Of a stretch of 57,205 nt of DNA, positions 1 to 8,928 are shown in pieces. The position numbers and the translations under genes were made by a program. This DNA is from a virus, in the IMG/VR virus record IMGVR_UViG_3300009151_000084, positions 1 through 57,205 of that record; one strand, written 5' to 3'. The notes under the pieces are model-generated. The model was not told the origin of the DNA. It made no database searches and saw nothing but the letters and a program-made list of their open reading frames with translations. Every line of letters starts with the position of its first letter. Within the stretch, counting starts at the first letter, position 1.

Positions 1-26
1 CAGCTTCAAGCACATATAACGCTTAA
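1..26 (+). CDS. 3' end of a glycine-rich fibre protein (partial)
   Basis: The first 26 bases read in one frame as the residues ASSTYNA followed by TAA. The glycine-rich protein downstream (402-1343) ends in SSSTYNA. The window therefore opens in the last codons of what looks like a paralogue of that protein, whose body lies outside. The match is only six identical residues, so this is suggestive. The gene ends 14 bases before the next start, with an AAGGAG ribosome binding site between. Confidence 0.5.
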
Positions 27-40
27 TTAAGGAGACCATT

Positions 41-391
41 ATGGGTCATTTTGCAAAAGTAGTTGATTCAAAAGTGGTTCAAGTGATTGTTGCTGAACCG
101 GAATTCTTCACGACATTCGTTGACTCAAGCCCCGGCGCTTGGATTCAAACCTCATACAACACGCACGGTAATCAGCACCCAGAAGGTCGCCCATTGCGTG
201 GCAACTACGCAGGCATTGGTTATCACTACGACGCCTTAGCAGACGTTTTCTACGCACCGCAGCCCTACGCATCATGGGTACTAAGCCCACTGACTTTTTT
301 GTGGGAAGCGCCTGTCGCTATGCCTGCTGACGGCAAAGCGTATGAGTGGGACGAAGCCACGACTTCGTGGAAAGAATTAGCTGTAGCTTAA
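41..391 (+). CDS. Small virion/fibre-associated protein
   Basis: A 116-residue protein beginning MGHFAKVVDSKVVQVIVAEP, with aromatic-rich stretches (GYHYDALADVFYAPQPY) and a C-terminus of alternating W and acidic residues. This kind of protein is common near tail fibre genes of marine and freshwater phages, where it is annotated as hypothetical or structural. No enzyme motif, signal peptide or membrane segment is visible. The start is supported by AAGGAG seven bases upstream. It lies in the fibre cluster just before the glycine-rich fibre gene, so a role in the tail tip or fibre is inferred from position. Confidence 0.7.
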   Translation: MGHFAKVVDSKVVQVIVAEPEFFTTFVDSSPGAWIQTSYNTHGNQHPEGRPLRGNYAGIGYHYDALADVFYAPQPYASWVLSPLTFLWEAPVAMPADGKAYEWDEATTSWKELAVA

Positions 392-401
392 AGGACAGAT
401 C

Positions 402-1343
402 ATGGCTCTCGACGTACAAGGTACAGACTATTTAAAACTGCCTGTTGGCACAACGGCGCAACGCCCTACTGTCCCTGCGTCTGGCATGATTCGCCAAAAC
501 TCCACAACGAGCAATCCTGAGTGGTATGACACTACTACGTCATCGTGGCTGCAATTTAGCCAACCTGCGGGGTATTCGGTCAATTACCTAGTGGTTGCGG
601 GTGGTGGTGGAGGTGGTGCATACGATAATGGCGGCGGTGGGGGGGCAGGCGGTCTTTTATCTGCAACTGCAAATTTATCAAGCGGAACTTCATACTCGGT
701 CACAATTGGTTCGGGCGGCGCTGGAGGCACTGCTCCGGGCGCTGCGGGTACGTCCGGTTCAAATTCTGTAATTTCAACTATTAATACTGCTTTGGGCGGC
801 GGTGGCGGTGCTTCTACTGGTGGTGCTGCAAGTAATGGTGGTTCGGGTGGTGGCGGGGCTTATGTTACTTATACAGCATCAGGAACAGGAACGTCAGGAC
901 AAGGTAACGCAGGTGGCACAGGAATTAATGGCACTTATGCTGCGGGTGGTGGTGGGGGTGGTGCAACCGCAATAGGCGGTAATGGTAACGGAGCAACTGG
1001 TGCAGGCGGTGTTGGAGGAGCAGGTGCGTCTAGCTCAATATCTGGTGCTGCCGTAAATTATGGCGGCGGCGGAGGTGGCAGTGGGACTGTAAGTGGTGGC
1101 ACAGGAGGCGCAGGTGGCGGCGGCGCAGGGAGCAATAGCGCTTCAAATGCAACCGCAGGTTCTGTTAATACTGGAGGCGGTGGTGGTGGTGGGCGGTCAG
1201 TTCCAAGCGCAGGCGGCAATGGCGGCTCTGGCATTGTAGTTATCAGTTACCTTGGTTCACAGCGTGGCACAGGCGGCACGGTTACATCTGTGGGTGGCTA
1301 CACGATCCACACTTTCCTTTCATCCTCAACTTATAACGCTTGA
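402..1343 (+). CDS. Glycine-rich tail fibre / receptor-binding protein
   Basis: A 313-residue protein. Residues 1-60 form a short head with the motif QRPTVPASGMIRQNS, typical of phage fibre proteins. From about residue 65 to 290 it is built of runs of 4-7 glycines separated by short A/S/T/N segments. Such polyglycine runs pack as a polyglycine-II sandwich in known phage adhesins (the T-even gp38 type) and expose variable loops that contact host receptors. The C-terminus (GGYTIHTFLSSSTYNA) is a common end for this family. A receptor-binding role is inferred from composition and position. The low-complexity DNA is prone to slippage and recombination, which could drive host-range change. Confidence 0.75.
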   Translation: MALDVQGTDYLKLPVGTTAQRPTVPASGMIRQNSTTSNPEWYDTTTSSWLQFSQPAGYSVNYLVVAGGGGGGAYDNGGGGGAGGLLSATANLSSGTSYSVTIGSGGAGGTAPGAAGTSGSNSVISTINTALGGGGGASTGGAASNGGSGGGGAYVTYTASGTGTSGQGNAGGTGINGTYAAGGGGGGATAIGGNGNGATGAGGVGGAGASSSISGAAVNYGGGGGGSGTVSGGTGGAGGGGAGSNSASNATAGSVNTGGGGGGGRSVPSAGGNGGSGIVVISYLGSQRGTGGTVTSVGGYTIHTFLSSSTYNA

Positions 1344-1348
1344 TAACT

Positions 1349-1516
1349 ATGAACCTCTCAACCGAACTCATCCAAAACATTTTGAATTACCTCGCTCAGC
1401 GCCCCTATGCCGAGGTGTTTCAACTGATCAATGCGGTGCAAACCGAGGTGGCAAAAATAACCAACGGCGGCGCAGGCAACGCGGGTGGCGGTGCTGACGT
1501 TCCAAAAGAGGAGTAG
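1349..1516 (+). CDS. Small hypothetical protein
   Basis: A 55-residue protein (begins MNLSTELIQNILNYL). The first half looks like an amphipathic helix, followed by a Gly/Ala-rich linker and an acidic end (VPKEE). It starts six bases after the preceding stop and ends two bases before the next start, so it sits tightly between fibre and lysis genes. No recognisable domain; it might be a fibre accessory or a lysis-module protein. Called on tight spacing and frame continuity. Confidence 0.55.
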   Translation: MNLSTELIQNILNYLAQRPYAEVFQLINAVQTEVAKITNGGAGNAGGGADVPKEE

Positions 1517-1518
1517 TC

Positions 1519-1773
1519 ATGGATTGGCAGAACGTCATCAATGCGGCAATAGGATTGGTATTTGCAATCGGTGGATGGTTTTGCCGACAGCTTTGGGATT
1601 CTGTAAAAGAACTCAAGACCGACATTTCTAATTTAAAGTTGCACGTTAGTGATTCGTACGTCAAAAAGTCTGAAATGGATACGCTCAAGTCCGAGATGGA
1701 CAAACGCTTTGACCGCGTTGAGATGCTGCTCGACCGCTTGTTCGATAAACTTGAATCAAAGGTAGACAAATAA
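1519..1773 (+). CDS. Membrane-anchored coiled-coil lysis protein (holin-like)
   Basis: An 84-residue protein. Residues about 7-25 (INAAIGLVFAIGGWFCRQLW) form one membrane segment. Residues 28-84 are a charged heptad-rich coiled coil (SEMDTLKSEMDKRFDRVEM). This plan resembles the small single-span proteins next to phage holins and lysins (XhlA-like helpers). The stop overlaps the next start by one base, coupling it to the three-span holin. Its role in timing or anchoring lysis is inferred from architecture and position. Confidence 0.7.
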   Translation: MDWQNVINAAIGLVFAIGGWFCRQLWDSVKELKTDISNLKLHVSDSYVKKSEMDTLKSEMDKRFDRVEMLLDRLFDKLESKVDK

Positions 1774-2138
1774 TGGATCCGTTAACCATCCTCGCAGCGC
1801 TTGGGCCACTCGCCGTAGACCTTGGCAAGAGCCTAATCGGCAGGTTCATCCAGACCGATGTCTACAAGCCGACCAACATTGCCGAATACGCACAGATGCG
1901 GAACACCGACCTAGCCATGTTCCAAGCGATGAACAACGCAGGGGCGGGCGGTGCAACATACCCGTGGGTGGAAGCGGTGGTTAGGCTCATGCGTCCTGCT
2001 GTCGGGGCTATTGTGTTGGGTACTTGGTCGTTCATGATGCTAACAGGGCAAGAAAATCCTGCTGTCAACAATTTTGCAAGCGCCGTTGGGTTTTATCTCT
2101 TTGGCGATCGCACACTTTTTTACTCGCAGAAAAAATGA
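1773..2138 (+). CDS. Holin, three-membrane-segment type
   Basis: A 121-residue protein resembling the GTA_holin_3TM family. Hydrophobic segments lie near residues 3-22, 68-86 (VEAVVRLMRPAVGAIVLG) and 95-113. The motif YPWVEAVVRLMRP is characteristic of such holins. Holins oligomerise in the inner membrane and open it at the end of infection so that the endolysin reaches peptidoglycan. The gene overlaps the endolysin start by ATGA, a classic lysis cassette order. Confidence 0.8.
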   Translation: MDPLTILAALGPLAVDLGKSLIGRFIQTDVYKPTNIAEYAQMRNTDLAMFQAMNNAGAGGATYPWVEAVVRLMRPAVGAIVLGTWSFMMLTGQENPAVNNFASAVGFYLFGDRTLFYSQKK

Positions 2139-2671
2139 AACACAACTGGCAAAAAGCATTTGAACAGATGCTCAAAAGCGAAGGCGGGTTTACTGATGAC
2201 GAGCATGACAACGGCAACAAGCTACCAGACGGGCGCAAAGGCTCGACCATGCTTGGCGTGACGCAATACAACTGGGAAGCGCACGTTGGGCATCAGGTCA
2301 CGCACGACGATATGCGCAAGCTAACCGCTGCGGATGTTGAACCGCTGTACAAAAAGAAGTATTGGGACGTTGTGCAGGGCGATAAGCTGCCAAACGGCAT
2401 TGACTACCTCTGCTTTGATATGGGGGTCAATGCGGGCTCGCAGCGGTCGATTAAGCTCCTTCAAACTGCCGTAGGTGTAACTGCCGATGGTGGGCTTGGG
2501 GCGATCACTTTGTCGGCTGTTTGGGCGGCTGACCCTGTCGTGTTAATTGAGAAGTTTAGCCAAGAAAAAGAAAAGTTTTACCGCAGTCTGGATTCTTTTG
2601 ACGTATACGGTAATGGTTGGCTTAATCGTGTGGCAGAAGTTAAACTGAAAGCATCCTCAATGGTGGCGTGA
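2135..2671 (+). CDS. Endolysin, GH108-type lysozyme
   Basis: A 178-residue peptidoglycan hydrolase that would cleave the glycan backbone. The GH108 signature is at the N-terminus, with SEGGF (E16 as presumed catalytic acid) followed by DDEHDNG and GVTQYNW. The C-terminal half (FDMGVNAGSQRSIKLLQTAVG) matches the peptidoglycan-binding module usual in this family. There is no signal peptide, so release depends on the holin. The ATG at 2135 overlaps the holin stop (ATGA). Family length is usually 160-200 residues, so it looks complete. Confidence 0.88.
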   Translation: MKHNWQKAFEQMLKSEGGFTDDEHDNGNKLPDGRKGSTMLGVTQYNWEAHVGHQVTHDDMRKLTAADVEPLYKKKYWDVVQGDKLPNGIDYLCFDMGVNAGSQRSIKLLQTAVGVTADGGLGAITLSAVWAADPVVLIEKFSQEKEKFYRSLDSFDVYGNGWLNRVAEVKLKASSMVA

Positions 2672-3225
2672 TGAAAACACTTTTTGCTTTAGTCAGCGCG
2701 GTCGTATTGTTCTGGGTATCAGCGCTATTTGTCACGATTCAAGCACAGACATTAGGCACCTGCACGGGTCAGTACGCGCTATGCGCAGCCTCTGGCGCCA
2801 CGCCTACTGGTAAGACCATGCTCATCAACGGCAAGCCCTTTGCGCAGGGCGTGGCGGTTTGCCCTATCTTGACAGGCATGGCGATCGCCGACCTTGACAT
2901 GATGGGCAGTTGTAACGCACCGAAAGGCAAGGTATGGAGTCTGTTCGGCATCCCACCTGTCTCGGCTTACCCACAGGCGCCGACGTGGGAGGTCATGCCT
3001 GCTGCGTTTAACAGTTTCAAACTGACCAAAGAAAACGGCATGAGCAATATGTGGTCGTACATTTGTGACCGTCAAGAAAAGCGCGTAAACGGGGTGGAGC
3101 TCGCGTCCTGTTACGGGCCGATCAACGAGTCTCCTTGGACACACAACCACGTCGTGCAGGGTGAGACTGTCTTCACTCAGGCGCCCGTTGGCACGATTAA
3201 CGCAGTCGGCGGCAATCTACCATGA
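2671..3225 (+). CDS. Exported/membrane-anchored protein of unknown function
   Basis: A 184-residue protein with a typical signal peptide or N-terminal anchor (MKTLFALVSAVVLFWVSALF, then VTIQAQ as a possible cleavage region). Six cysteines in the mature part (in TCTGQY, ALCAA, VCPIL, GSCNA, YICDR and ASCYG) suggest disulfides in the periplasm. It overlaps the endolysin stop by one base (TGATG) and the next start by ATGA, so it is co-translated with lysis and adaptor genes. An in-frame GTG at 2668 is an alternative start. A spanin role was considered, but the protein is too long and no lipobox is evident. Function unknown. Confidence 0.7.
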   Translation: MKTLFALVSAVVLFWVSALFVTIQAQTLGTCTGQYALCAASGATPTGKTMLINGKPFAQGVAVCPILTGMAIADLDMMGSCNAPKGKVWSLFGIPPVSAYPQAPTWEVMPAAFNSFKLTKENGMSNMWSYICDRQEKRVNGVELASCYGPINESPWTHNHVVQGETVFTQAPVGTINAVGGNLP

Positions 3226-3851
3226 CCACCTCATTCACGCTCACCTACGACAACTTAGTCAGCTCGGTCGAGCAGTATCTCGAGCGTAATGACGCCGCTG
3301 TCGTCGATCAGATCCCCACGTTTATAACTCTTGCTGAATTTGAGATTGCACAGCAGATTAAAACGCTCGGTCAAATTCAGGTTGTTCAAACCAATTTAAG
3401 CGTTAGCAACCCGATTCTGCAGAAACCTGCTCGATGGCGTAAAACAGTTTCAATGACTGTCACGAGCGGTACGACAAAGAGCCCAGTCTTCCTTCGCAAG
3501 TTTGAGTATCTGCAGTCATACAACAATGAAGGCAATACTGGTTTGCCGCTTTACTACGGCGATTATGACTACGACCATTGGTTAGTCGCCCCTGCGCCTG
3601 ATCAGGCATACCAAATTGAGGTACTTTACTATGAACGCCTTCAGCCTTTGTCTTCAGAAAATCAAACAAATTGGATCACAAATAATGCTCCAAACGCGAT
3701 GCTTTTTGGCACGCTTCTACAAGCGGTGATCTACCTAAAGGATGACGCTCGTCAGATTTTTCAACAGAAATATGACATGGCAATGCAGGCGCTCAAGGCT
3801 GAGGATGTTACTCGCATTGGCGACAGATCAGCCGTGGCGATGGATACCTAA
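3222..3851 (+). CDS. Head-tail adaptor protein
   Basis: A 209-residue protein that begins with an alpha-helical part (YDNLVSSVEQYLERND, then FITLAEFEIAQQIKTLG) and continues into a beta-rich segment (PLYYGDYDYDHWLVAPAP). This pattern matches the SU10-type phage adaptor family, which forms the ring joining portal to tail in podoviruses. Ring assembly below the portal is family knowledge. The assignment rests on recognised motifs, not a search. It overlaps the preceding gene by ATGA and is followed by a fibre and a nozzle-like gene, an expected neighbourhood. Confidence 0.7.
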   Translation: MTTSFTLTYDNLVSSVEQYLERNDAAVVDQIPTFITLAEFEIAQQIKTLGQIQVVQTNLSVSNPILQKPARWRKTVSMTVTSGTTKSPVFLRKFEYLQSYNNEGNTGLPLYYGDYDYDHWLVAPAPDQAYQIEVLYYERLQPLSSENQTNWITNNAPNAMLFGTLLQAVIYLKDDARQIFQQKYDMAMQALKAEDVTRIGDRSAVAMDT

Positions 3852-3853
3852 AC

Positions 3854-5074
3854 ATGACAACCTACGTCAACCCATTCACTGGACAAACACTCTCACCTTC
3901 GCAGGTGGGTTATGAGTCGCTGACGCTATCAGTGAGCACCACGTTGCAGTGGCCCGTCAACGGCAACACCTCAAGCGTCGTCGCCTCGATCATCGAAGTC
4001 AGCGCCACAACCACTAGCCTGAACCTAATCATGCCCTCGGCACTACAGGTGTCAACAGGTCAGAGCGTGCTGATCCGCAATATCGGCTCTAACACTTTCA
4101 CGGTCACTACCGCATCGGGCGCAACAATCGTGTCCATCGCTTCGGGCGTGGCTCAATACATTTACTTAACAGGCAACACAACAAATGACGGTACTTGGTC
4201 TACTGTGGTATTCGGTGCAGGTACTTCGGCGGCGAACGCCGCGACCTTGGCGGGATATGGTTTAACCGCAATCACCACAACTCTTAACCAACAATATGCT
4301 GAAAGCGCACTGTTTTCAAGCGTTGTATTAAACGACACTTACCGAGCGCAGTTCCTAGTCTGGTCATCTGGGGTAGGTACGATTACGCTTCCCAACGCCA
4401 CGACTGTTGGGAACGGTTGGTTTGTGATGATCCGCAATGGCGGTTCAGGCATAGTTACCTTGACACCGTCAGGCACGAATACAATTGACGGCAGTGCCAC
4501 GCAACAACTGCAACTTACAGAATCTCTTGTGATCGTGTCAAATGGCGCTACAGGATGGTCTACGTTCGCATATGGGCGCTCGAACACGTTTGCCTATACC
4601 CAACTAGCCAAGACCGTCACGACAGGCACCTACACGCTTACAGCGGTTGAGTACGCAAACGTCGTGCAGGAGTATTTCGGTGCATTGACTGGCAACGTGA
4701 TTGTTATATTACCGTCAACTGTTCAAATTTATTACCTGAATAACCAGACGACTAACTCTTACTCGTTGACATTTAAGACGTCATCTGTAGGTGCGGCGAA
4801 TGTTACCGTTCCGCAAGGTCAGACGCTTACAGTAGTGTGCGATGGAACGAACGTATACAACTCAAGCTCAGCCTCTGGCGGCTCAATTACAACGCTGACT
4901 GTAGGTGTTGGTTCAGTAACGAATCCGTCGATTAACTTTTCTGGCAATACTAATACAGGTATCTATCAACCTGCGACCAATCAATTTGCACTTGCGCTAA
5001 ACGGCGCCAACGCCTTGACACTGACAACCTCTGGGTTATTTGTGCCCGCGGGAATCAGCGGAGGTACGTTCTAA
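3854..5074 (+). CDS. Tail fibre / structural protein, beta-rich
   Basis: A 406-residue Thr/Ser/Asn/Gly-rich protein with repeated beta-type segments. Two stretches (about residues 70-95 and 180-210) share the pattern of a ring of N/G residues followed by FTVTT or VTLTPSG. The C-terminal part (VTNPSINFSGNTNTGIY, then LALNGANALTLTTSG) is the common end segment of phage fibres that carry knob or chaperone-like tips. No catalytic motif is seen. It would trimerise on the virion surface. The stop overlaps the next start by one base. Confidence 0.68.
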   Translation: MTTYVNPFTGQTLSPSQVGYESLTLSVSTTLQWPVNGNTSSVVASIIEVSATTTSLNLIMPSALQVSTGQSVLIRNIGSNTFTVTTASGATIVSIASGVAQYIYLTGNTTNDGTWSTVVFGAGTSAANAATLAGYGLTAITTTLNQQYAESALFSSVVLNDTYRAQFLVWSSGVGTITLPNATTVGNGWFVMIRNGGSGIVTLTPSGTNTIDGSATQQLQLTESLVIVSNGATGWSTFAYGRSNTFAYTQLAKTVTTGTYTLTAVEYANVVQEYFGALTGNVIVILPSTVQIYYLNNQTTNSYSLTFKTSSVGAANVTVPQGQTLTVVCDGTNVYNSSSASGGSITTLTVGVGSVTNPSINFSGNTNTGIYQPATNQFALALNGANALTLTTSGLFVPAGISGGTF

Positions 5075-6849
5075 TGAGCGCCAAGGTAATCTCGCTCAAG
5101 ATTGCTGCAGGCATTCAGCGTGACGGTACATTGTTTGACGCGTCGTGCTACGTCGACGGGTCATGGATGAGGTTCCAACGAGGGCGCCCGCGTAAGATGG
5201 GTGGTTATAAGGGTATATTTCAAAATGCCTCAAGTATTAGCCGCGGCATGACGCTTAGTTCGTTGAACGGTTTGACGTATGTGTATTCAGGTTACGACGC
5301 AGGGATGCAGTATTGGACGACGGATAATGATGACGGGATCGGGGCGGGGCCAAACCCCATCACAATGACCAGTGGGTTCTCAACTAGCTCCTCAAACCTG
5401 TGGCAGTTCGATATTGGCTATAACTTGAATGGGGGTGTGGATACGATCGTCGCGCACCCCGGTTTAAATCTTGCTCACATTGATAACACAGTAAATACTC
5501 CAGTGTTGTACGGCACGTTCCCCGGGGGTGCGATGTCCCCCGTCGGTCAGTTCACCGCCGCCGTGGCGCTCGTCAACGGCTCACCTAACGGCGTAATCAC
5601 AGGTATAAACGCGCTCGTATACTCAGGTCAGCTAGTTACAGGCACAGGCATCCCTGTCGGCGCAACGGTGCTTACCTCGACGGTTGTCGGTAGCAACACC
5701 AATATTGTTCTGTCCGCTAATTACACAGGCACCACGGGTACACAGACGCTGACTTTTGATAATCAGATCAACGTGAGTGGCGGGTGCTGCCTCATCTACC
5801 CCTATTTGTTTGTTTACGGCAACAATGGGCTGATTCAGAATAGTAGCGCGGGGAATTATCAGAACTGGGTCGCCGCTGACGCCAATGCGAACAACGTGGC
5901 GACTACCAAGATCGTCAAGGGCATGCCCATCCGCGGTGGTACAACATCACCTAGCGGACTGTTCTGGTCTCTTGATAGTTTGGTGCGGGTAAGTTTTGCA
6001 CCTCAAACAGTCGGCACAAGCACCACATACTGGCGCTATGACCTGATCACCTGCCAGTCATCTTTACTCTCGTCCTCTAGCATCATCGAGTATGACGGCA
6101 TCTATTACTGGTGCGGCGTTGATCGCTTCTTGACCTACAACGGCGTGGTTCAAGAGCTCAAAAACGACATGTGCATGAACCACTTTTATGACAACCTAAA
6201 CTACGCACAGCGTCAAAAAGTATGGGTTAGTAAAATCCCTAGATGGGGCGAAATTTGGTGGTTTTATCCAAGGGGCGACGCAACAGAATGCAACGACGCG
6301 GTGATCTACAACGTACGCGATAAGGTCTGGTACGACGTGGGTGAGGGCTTAGGTGCTCGGCGTTCGGCAGGCACGTTCAGCGAGGTGTTTCGCTTCCCGA
6401 TATGGGCAGGTAACGAGTTGAGCTCAGCGAGCAAGACCATCCTGTGGCAGCATGAGACTGGCACAAATCAGGTCAACCTCACACAAGAGACGGCGATCCA
6501 AAGCTATTTTGAGACAAACAATTTAGGGTGGGTCACGGGGGGCCCAAACCAATTCGCGCAAACCATTCAGGGTAACAACAACTACATCCGCCTAGAGCGC
6601 ATCGAGCCTGACTTCATCCAAAGCGGCGACATGAACTGTTACGTCACAGGTAAGGGTTATGCGGCGGATACTGACGTGACCTCGCCTGCCTATGTGTTTA
6701 GCCCGAATACACTTAAAATTGACCTGCGCGAGCAGCGTCGTGAGATGCGCTTGCGGTTTGAGTCAAACGTGGTGAACGGCAACTATGTGACGGGCAATAT
6801 TTTGGTCTCTGCCGATGCGGGTGACGTTCGCAGCACAGGAAATCCGTAA
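5074..6849 (+). CDS. Tail nozzle / DNA-stabilisation-like structural protein
   Basis: A 591-residue protein. The N-terminus (FDASCYVDGSWMRFQRGRPR) and internal beta-propeller-like blocks (WRYDLITCQSSLLSSSSI, YWCGVDRFLTYNG, AVIYNVRDKVWYDVGE) resemble podovirus tail nozzle or packaged-DNA stabilisation proteins (P22 gp10 and T7 gp12 roles). Residues about 165-230 are an inserted Thr/Gly-rich beta domain (VTGTGIPVGATVL), a type often shared by phage structural proteins. It would form the lower tail tube and plug. Function is by analogy of size, motifs and position next to the adaptor gene. Confidence 0.65.
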   Translation: MSAKVISLKIAAGIQRDGTLFDASCYVDGSWMRFQRGRPRKMGGYKGIFQNASSISRGMTLSSLNGLTYVYSGYDAGMQYWTTDNDDGIGAGPNPITMTSGFSTSSSNLWQFDIGYNLNGGVDTIVAHPGLNLAHIDNTVNTPVLYGTFPGGAMSPVGQFTAAVALVNGSPNGVITGINALVYSGQLVTGTGIPVGATVLTSTVVGSNTNIVLSANYTGTTGTQTLTFDNQINVSGGCCLIYPYLFVYGNNGLIQNSSAGNYQNWVAADANANNVATTKIVKGMPIRGGTTSPSGLFWSLDSLVRVSFAPQTVGTSTTYWRYDLITCQSSLLSSSSIIEYDGIYYWCGVDRFLTYNGVVQELKNDMCMNHFYDNLNYAQRQKVWVSKIPRWGEIWWFYPRGDATECNDAVIYNVRDKVWYDVGEGLGARRSAGTFSEVFRFPIWAGNELSSASKTILWQHETGTNQVNLTQETAIQSYFETNNLGWVTGGPNQFAQTIQGNNNYIRLERIEPDFIQSGDMNCYVTGKGYAADTDVTSPAYVFSPNTLKIDLREQRREMRLRFESNVVNGNYVTGNILVSADAGDVRSTGNP

Positions 6850-7088
6850 TGGTCACCTACGACCCTCGGGGTATGGAGTGGAATTTTTGGTGCCCATTGA
6901 TGGCAGAGCTTTTTGCAGGGCAACAACTTGGCACAGTGCCCGAGGAGCAGTGGCAGGATTGGGCAAATGGCGTATCTGGGATTGGTTATTTTGGCAATTC
7001 AGCAGTACCTGATGCAAGTTGTTTTGATGACTGGCAAGACTGGGCGCAAGCGCTAGTGGGTATTATGGATATAAAGGCAACAGCATGA
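6849..7088 (+). CDS. Small Trp-rich acidic hypothetical protein
   Basis: A 79-residue acidic protein with many tryptophans (WNFWCPLM, QWQDWAN, DDWQDWAQ). The DWQDWA-like motif appears twice, about 27 residues apart, suggesting a short internal duplication. It overlaps both neighbours by a few bases, inside a block of virion genes. No known domain. A minor virion or assembly protein is possible, but only by position. Confidence 0.65.
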   Translation: MVTYDPRGMEWNFWCPLMAELFAGQQLGTVPEEQWQDWANGVSGIGYFGNSAVPDASCFDDWQDWAQALVGIMDIKATA

Positions 7089-8926
7089 GTGACTCGCAAG
7101 ACGATCCACAAACTATCGACCCATCTTTGTCAATCACGCCAGAGAACATCAGTGCCGCATATTCAAAACTGTTTGGCGGTGAGGCGCCGTCGGAATATGT
7201 AAATCAAGTGCAGAATCTTTACCAAAACAAAGGTAAAGATATGAGTAGTTTGAAGAACGACATGGTGACGTCTGCAGCAACCGCCAACATGCCCTTTGCA
7301 AACAAACCCGGTGACAATAGCGCCTTTACAGGTGGGGCGGCATACTACCAAGGTCAGGGCTACACGCCGGGGGGCTATACCTATGAGGGCGTACCGACAC
7401 AGTTCATTGACCCTAAGACGGGGAAAGTCGTTGCCAATTACGGCACAATTCAAGAAGGGCCACAAGTTAGTCGTGGTGGCTCAGATCAAACATCAGATTG
7501 GACATGGAACAACGCCTCTGCAACTCCTGAAGGATATGCTACAGGTCTAGCGCAAGCCAATAAAAATACAGGTGGATATTCTGACGCACTAAGAGCTACT
7601 GCAATTATGGCTGCTCTGGCAGCGTTTCCTTATCTTGCGCCAGAGTTAATGCCTTTGATGATCGGTGCTGAGGGTGCAGCAGGGGCAGCAGGTGGTGCAG
7701 GTGCTTTAGGAGCTCTAGGTACAGGCGCAGCGGAAGGGGCAGGAGCTTTAGGCGTTGCAGGTGGGGATATTGGTGCGTTCACAGCCGCTGATGCCGCTGC
7801 TAGTGTAGCAGGTGAGGGCGCATTCAATATGGCAGACGCTCTTGGCATGACGCTTGATCAGGCGGTGAACACAGGATTGATCTCATCAACTGGTGAGCTA
7901 ACTTCTTTGGGTACCGAAGCATTAATGGGTCTAGGTGGGGAAGCCACAGGCGCGGCAGGATTTTCAGGAACTGAAGGCGAATTAACTGCCTCTGATGCAT
8001 TGAAATACGCAAACCGTGCGCGTCAGGTCGCCAATTTAGCCAAAGGAGCTCTTGGATCAGGAGCCGTACCTTCGGCGGCAGGAACTGGTGCCGTACCTTC
8101 GGCGGCAGGAACTGGTGCCGTACCTGCTGCGGCAGGAGTTGGCGCTACGGCGGCGGCGGCGAGTCAGAACGGCGCGTGGAACACTTTTCTTAACCCAACG
8201 CACATCAAACAAGACATAGTTGCGCAAAAGCCCATCATGCAAAATCCTGAATTAGCAAAGCTTTATAAGGATCTCGATCCTTACCTGAACAATCAATTAG
8301 CTCAGGCAGGCATGACGCCATCGAACCTCGGTGGGGGTCAAATGCCTGTGAATTTTGGCAGCAATCAACAGCCCGCACAGCCTTCGGCTAACTACTTCAC
8401 CTACGGCTCATCTTCGCCAATGCAGATGGCAAACTATGGTCAACAGTTGATCAATGGTGCCCCCCTGACCGCCAAAAAAGGTGGTGCCATCAATAAGGCA
8501 AAGGGTGGTCGGATGCATGATTCTGAGTTTGATAAAACCGCGATGGGTGGCAACTATGGTGCATTAACTGCACAAGCAATGAAGCTGCTGAACCCAAGCT
8601 TTGACGTCGGTCAATTGGCGGGATTCAAGGACGGCGGGCAAGAGCATATCCCTGAATTCATCACAGGCGCCACAGGTCATTATGTGAAGGGTCGAGGCGA
8701 TGGACAGAGTGATGACATTCCTGCGATGCTCGCCGATGGTGAGTATGTGTTTGATGCTGACACGGTTGCACAACTAGGCAATGGATCAAGTGACGCAGGA
8801 GCCAAAGTCCTTGATAAAATGAGGGAATCAATCAGGGCGCATAAGCGATCAGCGGATGTCGATGAAATCCCACCAAAGAGTAAATCACCCCTTGAATACA
8901 TCAAGGAAGGAATGAAGAGGAAATAA
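7085..8926 (+). CDS. Large internal virion / structural protein
   Basis: A 613-residue protein. The middle (about 195-370) is Ala/Gly-rich with hydrophobic helices (AGAAGGAGALGALG), resembling membrane-active segments of ejected proteins. Three nine-residue repeats (GAVPSAAGT) lie near residues 326-352. The C-terminal part (about 520-595) has a motif widespread in environmental podovirus virion proteins: GDGQSDDIPAMLADGEYV, followed by LGNGSSDAG. A KKGGAINKAKGG segment near residue 465 matches GG motifs in other virion proteins here. It sits between nozzle-like and ejection-type proteins, so a role in the internal core or DNA ejection is inferred. Confidence 0.6.
   Translation: MSDSQDDPQTIDPSLSITPENISAAYSKLFGGEAPSEYVNQVQNLYQNKGKDMSSLKNDMVTSAATANMPFANKPGDNSAFTGGAAYYQGQGYTPGGYTYEGVPTQFIDPKTGKVVANYGTIQEGPQVSRGGSDQTSDWTWNNASATPEGYATGLAQANKNTGGYSDALRATAIMAALAAFPYLAPELMPLMIGAEGAAGAAGGAGALGALGTGAAEGAGALGVAGGDIGAFTAADAAASVAGEGAFNMADALGMTLDQAVNTGLISSTGELTSLGTEALMGLGGEATGAAGFSGTEGELTASDALKYANRARQVANLAKGALGSGAVPSAAGTGAVPSAAGTGAVPAAAGVGATAAAASQNGAWNTFLNPTHIKQDIVAQKPIMQNPELAKLYKDLDPYLNNQLAQAGMTPSNLGGGQMPVNFGSNQQPAQPSANYFTYGSSSPMQMANYGQQLINGAPLTAKKGGAINKAKGGRMHDSEFDKTAMGGNYGALTAQAMKLLNPSFDVGQLAGFKDGGQEHIPEFITGATGHYVKGRGDGQSDDIPAMLADGEYVFDADTVAQLGNGSSDAGAKVLDKMRESIRAHKRSADVDEIPPKSKSPLEYIKEGMKRK
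8060..8140 (+). repeat. Three tandem 27-bp repeats inside a virion gene
   Basis: Units at 8060-8086, 8087-8113 and 8114-8140 share the core CCGTACCTTCGGCGGCAGGA with a few changes, most in the last copy. They encode GAVPSAAGT repeats. In-frame copy-number change would lengthen or shorten an Ala/Pro linker without breaking the protein. Confidence 0.9.
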
Positions 8927-8928
8927 TC

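Noticed and set aside
2671-3225. Spanin for outer membrane disruption.
   Set aside because: Too long, with several cysteines and no lipobox or long coiled coil; only the position next to the endolysin supports it.
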